Positions 1 to 6,618 of a stretch of DNA of 21,195 bases are shown one piece after another. The translations under genes were made by a program, and so were the position numbers. Source of the stretch: DAOTWP01 sp034435675. Lineage in GTDB: Bacteria > Chloroflexota > Anaerolineae > Aggregatilineales > Phototrophicaceae. Each line of letters begins with the position of its first letter. Within the stretch, counting starts at the first letter, position 1. The stretch is from the NCBI GenBank assembly GCA_034435675.1, contig DAOTWP010000216.1:1-21195 (forward strand), in the 5' to 3' direction. The notes below the pieces were generated by a model. It searched no databases, was not told the DNA's origin, and saw only the letters and a program-made list of their open reading frames with translations.

Positions 1-486
1 TTTGTGCCGTTTGCGCTGCTGGCATATGCCGCGCCGGGTGATTTGCCGCTGCCGCGCGATGTGCGCACGGAGCATATCACCGAACACAGCGCGGGCTATG
101 GGCTGCGCGAGGCGGTGCTGGCATTTGACACGACGATTACGCGGCGTGACCTACCGGTGCGGCGTGACCTGCCGGTGCGGCGTGACCTGCCGGTGATTGC
201 CAGCATGTTTCCTGACAGCTGCCGCCGGGCGAATTTCTACGCGGCGTATACGCAGCAGGGCAGCACGATGCTGTGCGGCGACGCGCCGATGCAGGCGGCG
301 ATTGAGGCGGCGCTGGCAGAACACGGCGCGGTTTACGTGCTGGTCGAAGCGGGCGGTGTGATTGGCGTGGATGTGCTGGCGCTGGAAACGGCACTCGGTA
401 TCACGGCGACCCGTCTTGCGGCGTACCCGCGCCCCGGCGAGACAGGCGAGGACGCAGCGGTGGTGCTGTGGCTGCTGCAACGCTGA
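1..486 (+). CDS. C-terminal part of a probable membrane glycosyltransferase (5'-truncated by window edge)
   Basis: The frame is open from the first base, so the gene starts outside the window; the GTG at position 4 is only an internal codon. What remains is about 161 residues without membrane helices: an alternating alpha/beta-looking tail ending in GEDAAVVLWLLQR. It resembles the soluble tail that follows the membrane part of GT-C (PMT/ArnT-like) glycosyltransferases, and another GT-C gene lies at 4715-6322, but the identification is weak because no catalytic motif is in view. The tail contains three exact or near-exact copies of RRDLPV, encoded by an 18-bp tandem repeat at 141-194. The stop TGA (484-486) sits inside a small hairpin (482-500). 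The gene converges on the UbiD-family gene, whose stop codon lies 56 bp away. It could be any membrane protein with an exported C-terminal domain. Confidence 0.6.
   Translation, partial: FVPFALLAYAAPGDLPLPRDVRTEHITEHSAGYGLREAVLAFDTTITRRDLPVRRDLPVRRDLPVIASMFPDSCRRANFYAAYTQQGSTMLCGDAPMQAAIEAALAEHGAVYVLVEAGGVIGVDVLALETALGITATRLAAYPRPGETGEDAAVVLWLLQR
141..194 (+). repeat. Triple 18-bp in-frame tandem repeat
   Basis: Three back-to-back copies of GCGGCGTGACCTGCCGGT (141-158, 159-176, 177-194) lie inside the truncated gene. Only one base differs: the first copy has A where the others have G. The length is a multiple of three, so the repeat adds RRDLPV units without breaking the frame. Confidence 0.95.
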
Positions 487-500
487 GTCTGTTTCTCAGC
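482..500 (+). terminator. Small hairpin overlapping a stop codon
   Basis: GCTGAG (482-487) pairs with CTCAGC (495-500) around a 7-base loop, and the stop codon of the first gene lies in the left arm. No T-run follows, so it is a poor intrinsic terminator. It may still mark the transcript end between two convergent genes. Confidence 0.3.
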
Positions 501-542
501 GTGCACCTCGCCCGGCATCAAAAGCCCGGCAGTGCCTTTTCC

Positions 543-2324
543 TCACTCCACGCCATATTGCAGCCACTTCTGGCGGACGCGCTTCTGCACGGCGGGGTCG
601 GGCAGCGCTTCGCGTAGTGCCGCGTAGCGTGCGGCGGCGGCGGCATTGACTGTCAGCAGCCCACCGCTGAAGCTCACATCACGCGACCAGTCAATCACGC
701 TCAGCACCCGCCAGACCAGACCCGGCAGGTCATCCAGCCTGCTGTCCCGGTCCACCAGCAGCAGATGGAAGTCGGGCGCAAGCTCGCGCAGGTGATGCAG
801 CAGCGCGCCTTCTTTGCCCGGTGCTGCATCCTCTGCCTGCACCACAAGCAGGTTGCTGCCCCACATGCGCCATGCAATCGCCCCCGCCGCTTGCAGGGCG
901 TCACCATCTGGCGCTGACGGCACGCGGTACAGCACCGGATGCGCCTTGCGGGTGGCGTCAACGCCCAGCTTGCCCGCGACGGCGACCTGGGTGCTGTTGT
1001 GGTCTGCGCCGCGCACAATGCCGCGCGCCAGCAACACATCTTCCGGCGTGATACCGCTTTCCGCCAGCCGCCGCGCCACTGCCGCGTAATCATGTACGTT
1101 GACATCGTCATCCACGACAAGCACCGTGCGGGTGTACATCGTCGCGCCGATGCCCCACAAGCCGAACAGCGCCTTCTGCGGGTGCCCGTCAAACAGCTTG
1201 CGGATGCTGACGATAGCGAGATTGTGGAACAGCCCTTCTGCCGGGAAATCAATATCGCTGATTTCGCCCATGAAGACCTGTAAAACAGGCAAAAACAGGC
1301 GTTCCTGCGCCCGGTGCATCCAGGACCATTCGGTGCCCGGCTTGCCAAAGACCGTAACCGGGAAGACGGCATTACGGCGGTGGGTGATGGTGGTCACGTG
1401 CATTACGGCGGCGTTCGCAGAGGCGGAATAGAAGCCGCTGCGTTCCGCGAATGGACCGACGGTCAGTGTTTCGCGCGGGTTGACCCAGCCCTCAATGATG
1501 ATGTCGGCATTGGCAGGGATGTCGAGCGGCTGCGACAGGCAGCGGGCAAATTCCAGCGCGCGCCCGCGCAGAAAGCCCGCCAGCATGGTTTCGTCCACAC
1601 CGGGCGGCATTGGCACGGCGGCACTCCACATCACCGCCGGATCGCCGCCCAATGCCAGCGCTACTGGCAGGCGTTCCTGACCTGCTTCCAGCGCTGCCTG
1701 CGCATGAGCGCGTCCGCCTGACAACATATCCCAGCGGATAGCGAGACGCTGCGAGTCCAGCACATGCACGGGATACATGCCCGCGTTGCGCACCCCTGTT
1801 TGCGGATGCCGCGTGATAACGGCGGCAAGTGTCAGCGTCGGGTAAGGTTCTTCCGGGTAGAAGCGCAGTGCCGGCAGAATCCCCAGATCAATACCGGTGG
1901 TGATGACCATTTCCTGCGCCGGGGCAATGCGTGTGCGGCTGCCGCCGATGCTGCCCGCGCTGCGCAGGGCGCCGAGCAGTTCGCCTGCCCGCGCCATCAG
2001 GTCGGCAAAACTGGCGGGGATGCGCGGGTCAAGCAGTTTGCTCATGCGCGCTGTCAGGTCGTCCAGCGTGTCGCCGCCCAGCGCCCATGCCATGCGCCGT
2101 TCACTGCCAAACAGGTTGACCAGCACGGGAAAGGCACTGCGCGCGCCGTCGGGGCGCAGCACATTCTCGAACAGCAGCGCTCTGGTTTTCCGGGCAGGCA
2201 GTGCATAGAGCTGTCGGACAATCTCAGCGATTTCCAGATCGCTGCTGACGGGCGTTGTGCTGCTCAGCAGTTCCCCGTTCTGTTCCAGCCGGGCGATAAA
2301 CTCATCCAGATCACGGTAAGGCAT
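543..2324 (-). CDS. UbiD-family (prFMN decarboxylase-like) protein with altered active-site positions
   Basis: A 593-residue protein with a typical UbiD start (MPYRDLDEFIARLEQNGELL) and family landmarks: GIDLGILPALRFYPEEPYPT near 144-163, DETMLAGFLRG near 244-254, an EGW segment at 278-280 and GPFAERSGFY near 290-299. UbiD enzymes use prenylated FMN to (de)carboxylate aromatic or acrylic acids, for example in quinone synthesis. The start at 2324 is chosen because AGGAG lies 11 bases before it, and because a longer TTG start at 2393 would overlap a perfect TATAAT box. Aligned from memory to fungal Fdc1 and E. coli UbiD, Asn180, Glu245 and Glu294 match metal-binding or catalytic residues. The usual Arg is Pro185, the metal-binding His is Leu201 and the first catalytic Glu is Val289. 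The fold assignment is secure; decarboxylase activity is doubtful. It has no quinone-pathway neighbour. Confidence 0.88.
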   Translation of the reverse strand: MPYRDLDEFIARLEQNGELLSSTTPVSSDLEIAEIVRQLYALPARKTRALLFENVLRPDGARSAFPVLVNLFGSERRMAWALGGDTLDDLTARMSKLLDPRIPASFADLMARAGELLGALRSAGSIGGSRTRIAPAQEMVITTGIDLGILPALRFYPEEPYPTLTLAAVITRHPQTGVRNAGMYPVHVLDSQRLAIRWDMLSGGRAHAQAALEAGQERLPVALALGGDPAVMWSAAVPMPPGVDETMLAGFLRGRALEFARCLSQPLDIPANADIIIEGWVNPRETLTVGPFAERSGFYSASANAAVMHVTTITHRRNAVFPVTVFGKPGTEWSWMHRAQERLFLPVLQVFMGEISDIDFPAEGLFHNLAIVSIRKLFDGHPQKALFGLWGIGATMYTRTVLVVDDDVNVHDYAAVARRLAESGITPEDVLLARGIVRGADHNSTQVAVAGKLGVDATRKAHPVLYRVPSAPDGDALQAAGAIAWRMWGSNLLVVQAEDAAPGKEGALLHHLRELAPDFHLLLVDRDSRLDDLPGLVWRVLSVIDWSRDVSFSGGLLTVNAAAAARYAALREALPDPAVQKRVRQKWLQYGVE

Positions 2325-2381
2325 GGCGGGGGCGGCTCCTGTGCGGCGCAGTGCGCGTATAGGGTGACAGACTAAAGGCGC

Positions 2382-2387
2382 ATTATA
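2382..2387 (-). promoter_or_regulatory. -10 box of the UbiD-family gene
   Basis: On the minus strand this reads TATAAT, an exact sigma70-type -10 box. It would place transcription start near 2375, about 50 bases before the ATG at 2324. No good -35 box is seen 16-18 bases upstream, so this rests on the -10 alone. Confidence 0.45.
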
Positions 2388-2463
2388 GACCAAAACGGCG
2401 CTGCTGGGGATGAACAGAAGGCGTATGGGGTGTGCTCAGTGCGTGTGGTGTGTGCCGCACATG

Positions 2464-2571
2464 ATGCAGGTTAACAAATCAATCGGACCATATATTTTGG
2501 AGGGTTGAAGCATGCTTCAACCCTACCGGTAATCTGATTATTTTCTTAAAGAGCATAACCCCCTTGTCCGG
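2464..2571 (+). repeat. Dispersed MITE-like repeat, family A, copy 1
   Basis: This 108-bp sequence recurs in inverted orientation at 9122-9228. The shared blocks, in order, are ATGCAGGTTAACAA, the central palindrome AGGGTTGAAG/CTTCAACCCT, CCTACCGG, GATTAT-TTC-TAAAGAGCA, and a C-rich run ending GTCCGG. The right end, GCATAACCCCCTTGTCCGG (2553-2571), is close to the reverse complement of the left end of the better preserved copy 2. The left terminal repeat is degraded here. It contains no ORF. Its structure fits a non-autonomous mobile element, but no transposase is visible. Confidence 0.8.
2501..2524. repeat. Perfect 24-bp palindrome inside repeat A1
   Basis: AGGGTTGAAGCA is followed directly by its exact reverse complement, TGCTTCAACCCT. 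It could form a 12-bp cruciform, or a hairpin in RNA. Copy 2 keeps the same centre with a few mismatches (9166-9193). Confidence 0.95.
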
Positions 2572-2634
2572 CAGGATCATAACCGCGCTGATCTTGGCTG
2601 CGGGCGAACAGGGGCGCCGGGAAGGCTGAGGCAA

Positions 2635-3849
2635 CTACTGTGGTTGGCAGAGGTCCGGCACACCGTTGGTCATCACCGGGAAGCCGGGCGGCAGCGGCAC
2701 CGAGACATCGCGCGGGGGGTTGAAGTGTGTGAAGAAGTAATACTGCTCCATGATCTGCTGCCCTTCGATGCCGCGCACATACCGCAGGAAATTGACCGCG
2801 TTGTCATTGCGCGCATCTGCGCCGCGCCGCAGCACATACATATACAGCGGGCGGGTCAGGTCACCGGGGTAACGGTCAATGTCGAAGCGTTCGCCGCTGG
2901 TTTCCTGGGTTTCCAGCGCCGTGAGGATGTTGATCGGCACTTCGTCATTGGTCAGCAGCGGAATCACGCGCAGATACTGCTGCGGCTGGGTGCGCAGCCA
3001 AGCGACGCTGACCCAGTAGAGCGACCCGCGCAGACTCAGCGTGGCATCAAGGCAGGTGTCATTGTCCGCGCAGGGGATGTAGTTCGCTGCGGGGAAGGTT
3101 TCGACATCGCTGTAGGGATAATTGCCAAAATTGCGCAGCACAAAGTCAGTGGTGCCGCTGCCGGGACGCGCCAGGATATAGATGGGCTGCTGGATGGGTT
3201 CACCCGCGCCGATGACGCGCCCGCCGACCTGTGACCAATCGCTCATCTCGCCCAGCAGAATGCCGCGCAGCGTACCGTCGGCAATATTGTTGACCGCGTT
3301 ATCAATGTGGGTCACAAAGGCGAGGATGTCATAACCGATTTCTGCTGCGCAGTCAATCTGGATGCCGGCATTGTTCAGTGTTTCGAGCTGCCCACTGCTG
3401 ATGGGTTCGGACATCGCCAGCACATGCGCGCAGCCGCCTTCGGCAGCTAACCGCACGCCCGCACCGGAGCCAGCGGCGTTGACGCTGACGCGCACATCAT
3501 GCGTGCGCTCGAACCCATCTGCCCAATCCTGGGCGACATGCAGCCCTTCGCCCAGAATAGTGTCACTGCCGACAATGCACAGTTCCGGGTAAAATGCTGT
3601 TTGCACCCTGCTGAACGACTCGGCAAGATCGTTTAGCTGGGCGAAGGTGCCCAGCAGTGATCCCAGCAGGCTGCCGAGGAAGATCAGCACGCCGAAACCG
3701 ATGCGCGAGCCAAGGCGCATGCTGCTGTCGGGGCGGGTGGATGCTTTACGGGTGCTGCTGCTGGTGTTTGCCGCTGTTTGGGATGGTGGTTGTGCCGCCT
3801 GTTGGGCACGCCGCTGCTGGAGCTGTTCGGGTGTTGGTGCATTCGCCAT
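2635..3849 (-). CDS. Membrane-anchored PstS-like phosphate/anion-binding protein
   Basis: The 404-residue product has a polar, Q/P/S/T-rich N-terminal stretch of about 45 residues, one hydrophobic helix (roughly 50-70, IGFGVLIFLGSLLGSLLGTF), then a periplasmic-binding-protein domain of the PstS type. Family-like segments are the start GSDTILGEGL, AAGSGAGVRLAAEG, LLGEMSDWSQVGG and RPGSGTTDFVLRNF. It presumably binds phosphate or a related anion outside the membrane. The ATG at 3849 is preferred because GGGGA precedes it by about 7 bases; an upstream in-frame TTG at 3879 has less support. There is no lipobox and no cleavable signal is obvious, so it probably stays anchored by the helix. No pstC, pstA, pstB or phoU lies in the window, so it may act as an orphan receptor rather than a transporter part. 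Confidence 0.82.
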   Translation of the reverse strand: MANAPTPEQLQQRRAQQAAQPPSQTAANTSSSTRKASTRPDSSMRLGSRIGFGVLIFLGSLLGSLLGTFAQLNDLAESFSRVQTAFYPELCIVGSDTILGEGLHVAQDWADGFERTHDVRVSVNAAGSGAGVRLAAEGGCAHVLAMSEPISSGQLETLNNAGIQIDCAAEIGYDILAFVTHIDNAVNNIADGTLRGILLGEMSDWSQVGGRVIGAGEPIQQPIYILARPGSGTTDFVLRNFGNYPYSDVETFPAANYIPCADNDTCLDATLSLRGSLYWVSVAWLRTQPQQYLRVIPLLTNDEVPINILTALETQETSGERFDIDRYPGDLTRPLYMYVLRRGADARNDNAVNFLRYVRGIEGQQIMEQYYFFTHFNPPRDVSVPLPPGFPVMTNGVPDLCQPQ

Positions 3850-3960
3850 TGGTTTTCCCCATGTGCTTTTTTTCACCAATTCCTATTTTAGCGTGCCTTT
3901 GCCAGATAATACGCTAGAATCCACTGATCCTGTGGGGGTATCTATCAAAAGGCTAACCTT

Positions 3961-4707
3961 ATGTCCTTGCGTTTTTACGAAATTGCCGAAACAGATTTGC
4001 GTATTCAGAACCCGTTCACAGAGCCGCAGCTGCTGCTGCTGGGGGACATCTGTGGTGTCCGGGCGGGCATGAACTTACTGGACCTCGCCTGTGGCAAGGG
4101 TGAACTGCTGTGTCGCTGGGCGCAGCGCTACGGAATCAGCGGGGTTGGGGTAGACATCAGCGAGACATTCACAACAGCCGCACGCCACCGCGCGGATGAA
4201 CTGGATGTGGCGGCATCGGTGACGATTGTACAGGATGATGCCGCCCGCTATCCGTCCGACTGGCATGAATTCGACATTGTGAGCTGTCTTGGCGCGACCT
4301 GGATCGGCGGCGGGCTGGTGGGCACGCTGCGGTTGATGCAGCGCGCGCTGAAGGACAATCGCGGTCTGCTGCTGGTGGGCGAACCTTACTGGATTGACGA
4401 ACTGCCCGACGAGGGTTACGAGGCGCTGGACGAAACACGCGGCACCTTCGCGTCGCTGGCGGGCACGCTGGAGCGCTTTGAGCAGGTCGGTATGGAACTG
4501 GTCGAAATGGTGCTGGCAGATCAGGCGGGTTGGGATCGTTACGAGGCGACGCAGTGGATGACCGTGCGCCGCTGGCTGGACGAAAATCCGAACGACCCCG
4601 ACGCGCCCGCGCTCAAAGCGTGGAACGACCAACGCCGCCGGGCGTATCTGGCATACGGACGGCGCTATATGGGCTGGGGTGTGTTTGTGCTGCGTCTGGC
4701 AGCCTGA
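3961..4707 (+). CDS. Class I SAM-dependent methyltransferase
   Basis: The 248-residue protein has a Rossmann-type methyltransferase core. Motif I is LLDLACGKGELL (about 39-50), followed by the acidic ribose-binding strand GVGVDIS and a later DIVSCLGATWIGGG segment where motif IV is expected. The methyl acceptor cannot be read from the sequence. The ATG at 3961 has AAAGG about 8 bases upstream. The glycosyltransferase gene starts 7 bases after its stop, so the two are probably cotranscribed. The gene diverges from the PstS-like gene across about 110 bp, where only weak -10-like boxes (for example TAGAAT at 3915-3920) are seen. Confidence 0.82.
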   Translation: MSLRFYEIAETDLRIQNPFTEPQLLLLGDICGVRAGMNLLDLACGKGELLCRWAQRYGISGVGVDISETFTTAARHRADELDVAASVTIVQDDAARYPSDWHEFDIVSCLGATWIGGGLVGTLRLMQRALKDNRGLLLVGEPYWIDELPDEGYEALDETRGTFASLAGTLERFEQVGMELVEMVLADQAGWDRYEATQWMTVRRWLDENPNDPDAPALKAWNDQRRRAYLAYGRRYMGWGVFVLRLAA

Positions 4708-4714
4708 AACTGCG

Positions 4715-6322
4715 ATGCACAGCAATCGTATCCAGCAGTCTCTTGTGGAAGCGCTGCTGCTGGGGTTGATTCTGCTGCTGGCGGCATATCTGCGCCTGGC
4801 ACATGTGGCGACGAACCCCGGCTGGTACACAGACGAAGGCACACACCTGGACATCGCCCGGCATTTGCTGGCAGGGGAGGTGCAGTACATGGCGGTGGGG
4901 CAGTCGATGCTGTTGTTCGCGCGCCCGCCGCTGTTTCACCTGGCGCTGGCAGGCTGGTTTGGGCTGTTCGGTGTGAGCATCGCTGCGCTGCGCAGTTTCA
5001 CGGGGCTGCTGGGTGTGCTGGCGGTGCTGCTGCTGTATGTGCTGGTGCGCGGCAGCCACAACCGGAGCAGCAGGGATGGCGGGGCAAAGCGGGCACTGCT
5101 GGCAGCGGGTGCGCTGGCGCTGTATCCGCAGGCGGTGTTATACAGTCGCATGGGCTACAGCTACCACCTGATGACCCCACTGCTGCTGCTGGCGCTGCTG
5201 GCAGTGTATCGTTACAGCGCAGGGCAACGGCGCGGTTGGCTGGCTGCTGCCGCGCTGCTGCTCGGCTGTGGCGTGCTGGTTGATTTGTCTGGCGGGGCAC
5301 TGGTGGCGGCGCTGGCGCTGGTGCTGCTGCTGGTGCGCCCGCGTGATTTGCTGTGGAGTCTGCCGCTGGCGGCGCTGCCGTTTGGGCTGTATGCGCTGGC
5401 GCTGCTGCTCAGCGTGCCGCAGGCGTTCACCTTTGATCTGGCGTTCACGCTCAACCGGTTGGGCGGCAGCTCGCTGGCGGAGCAGTTGACGAGCATCGGG
5501 CGCAATGTAACTATGCTGCTGGCGAGTGATCTATGGCTGGTGGCAGGGGCTGCCGGGCTGCTGCTGCTCAAACCTGTGTCCTTGCGTGGGCTGGCGCTGC
5601 TGTTCAGCGCGGTCTACGTGCTGGTGATGGGGCGCACGCTGGCGCTCTACGGTCTCAGCCTGCATTACATGATCCCGCTGATGCCGCTGGTCGCGCTGGG
5701 CGTGGCAGGGCTGCTGCACGACGGGCTGCCGCGTATGTGGGCGGGGCTGCGCGAGGGGCTGGGCGCTGTGGGGCATGTGCCGGAGCGCATGGTGACGCTG
5801 CTGGCGGGCGGGGCGCTGGTGCTGCCCGGCGCTGCGGCGCTGGCGTTTGTGCTGGCGCTGCCGTTTTTGTCTGTGGCGCAGGGCTGGCAGACGGCTTTTG
5901 ACCCGCTGCTGGTGCGCCCGGCAGACGCGCAGACCGTCGCCGCGCTGGTCAACCGCTGCGCCATGCCGGACGATCTGGTAATTGCTTCGCCGGGCATCGC
6001 GTGGGTGTTCACTGTTCGCGTGGCAGACTTCCAGATGGCGGTGGCGATCACCGGGGAAGACGCGGTGCATTTACCGGGCAGCACGCCGCTGAACCGCTAT
6101 GTCTATGATCCGCATGTTGAAAACGCCGCCTATGTGGTGGTGGATGGCTTGTGGCGCGGGTGGGGCAGTGTTCATATGCCCGGCGCGGTAAGGCTGCTGG
6201 CGCACGTTGAGCAGGCGTGGACGCCTGTGCTCACGGCGGGGCAGTTAAGCGTATATGCCAATCCGCGACGCAACACTGTAAATTTTCTGCCGGAGTGCTT
6301 TTCAGCGCGTAATGTTCCGTGA
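4715..6322 (+). CDS. GT-C family membrane glycosyltransferase (ArnT/PMT, GT39/GT83-like)
   Basis: The 535-residue product has a very hydrophobic body (about residues 10-395, roughly ten membrane helices) and a soluble C-terminal domain of about 130 residues. Just after the first helix is WYTDEGTHLDIARHLL with Asp40-Glu41, the acidic pair expected in the first exoplasmic loop of GT-C enzymes, followed by RPPLFHLALAGWFGLFG, a typical family segment. Such enzymes move a sugar from a polyprenyl-phosphate donor to a lipid, protein or glycan on the outer face of the membrane; the acceptor is unknown. The ATG at 4715 is preferred over in-frame GTG codons that would overlap the preceding gene. It is probably translated from the same transcript as the methyltransferase. 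The leucine-rich, CTG-biased coding sequence produces many antisense open frames that are not genes. Confidence 0.85.
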   Translation: MHSNRIQQSLVEALLLGLILLLAAYLRLAHVATNPGWYTDEGTHLDIARHLLAGEVQYMAVGQSMLLFARPPLFHLALAGWFGLFGVSIAALRSFTGLLGVLAVLLLYVLVRGSHNRSSRDGGAKRALLAAGALALYPQAVLYSRMGYSYHLMTPLLLLALLAVYRYSAGQRRGWLAAAALLLGCGVLVDLSGGALVAALALVLLLVRPRDLLWSLPLAALPFGLYALALLLSVPQAFTFDLAFTLNRLGGSSLAEQLTSIGRNVTMLLASDLWLVAGAAGLLLLKPVSLRGLALLFSAVYVLVMGRTLALYGLSLHYMIPLMPLVALGVAGLLHDGLPRMWAGLREGLGAVGHVPERMVTLLAGGALVLPGAAALAFVLALPFLSVAQGWQTAFDPLLVRPADAQTVAALVNRCAMPDDLVIASPGIAWVFTVRVADFQMAVAITGEDAVHLPGSTPLNRYVYDPHVENAAYVVVDGLWRGWGSVHMPGAVRLLAHVEQAWTPVLTAGQLSVYANPRRNTVNFLPECFSARNVP

Positions 6323-6486
6323 TAGAATAATCTGCACAAGGAAAACCAAGAACGGTTGTCCAATTTGTACAAATGATTGGGGCTTACGCAGCTTGCCGTT
6401 TCAAACAAGGGGATTAATCCTCTGGCTCAGGAAAGACTGCTTTTTCCACTACGTAATGTCTACAAATTGGCTGATTGGCTATCCTT

Positions 6487-6583
6487 CTAAGTACGACCAT
6501 AGAAATCTCGCAGAATTGTTTTCCGTAGGGGCGGGTCTCAGACCCGCCCCTACATCCGACATTTTCAATTTGCTTGCACTTAG
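6487..6583 (+). repeat. Dispersed MITE-like repeat, family B, copy 1
   Basis: A 97-bp sequence nearly identical to 9269-9366 in the same orientation, with about ten base differences and one indel by eye. It begins CTAAGTAC and ends GCACTTAG, an imperfect terminal inverted repeat, and carries a long central palindrome. It ends 22 bases before the Shine-Dalgarno site of the phenylalanine hydroxylase gene, so any transcript from further upstream carries its hairpin in the leader. Confidence 0.88.
6525..6553. repeat. 29-bp perfect palindrome inside repeat B1
   Basis: GTAGGGGCGGGTCT (6525-6538) and its exact reverse complement AGACCCGCCCCTAC (6540-6553) flank a single base. The 14-bp GC-rich arms would make a very stable hairpin in RNA or single-stranded DNA. 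Confidence 0.95.
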
Positions 6584-6605
6584 CAGTCATCAGGGGCACT
6601 AATTC

Positions 6606-6612
6606 AGGAGGT
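6606..6612 (+). promoter_or_regulatory. Strong Shine-Dalgarno site fixing the hydroxylase start
   Basis: AGGAGGT sits 6 bases before the ATG at 6619. It decides against the in-frame start at 6574, which lies inside repeat B1. Confidence 0.85.
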
Positions 6613-6618
6613 CACATC

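Larger units (their letters stand above)
2325..2634. other. 310-bp non-coding gap holding repeat A1
   Basis: This gap lies between the start of the UbiD-family gene and the stop of the PstS-like gene. It holds the leader and -10 box of the former (2325-2390), a GT-rich stretch (about 2425-2460) with nothing recognisable, repeat copy A1 (2464-2571), and about 60 bases with no clear terminator. No coding sequence is supported. Confidence 0.7.
6323..6618. other. 296-bp non-coding gap with repeat B1 before the hydroxylase gene
   Basis: The first 160 bases hold no supported gene. They include GGGCTTACGCA (about 6380-6390), which resembles ends of some insertion sequences, and AACAAGGGGAT near 6404, which matches the terminal repeat of family A; both are too short to call. 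Repeat B1 (6487-6583) follows, then about 20 bases leading to the Shine-Dalgarno site. No clear promoter is seen between B1 and the gene. Confidence 0.6.

Noticed and set aside
141..194. Possible start of a CRISPR-like array
   Set aside because: The three 18-bp units abut with no spacers and keep a coding frame; it is a coding tandem repeat.
3879..3879. Upstream TTG start for the PstS-like gene
   Set aside because: The ATG at 3849 has a better ribosome binding site, and the extra ten residues (VKKSTWGKP) show no family sequence.
6375..6420. Possible insertion-sequence remnant (GGGCTTACGCA, then AACAAGGGGAT)
   Set aside because: The motifs are short, no matching opposite end was found nearby, and there is no transposase fragment in any frame.
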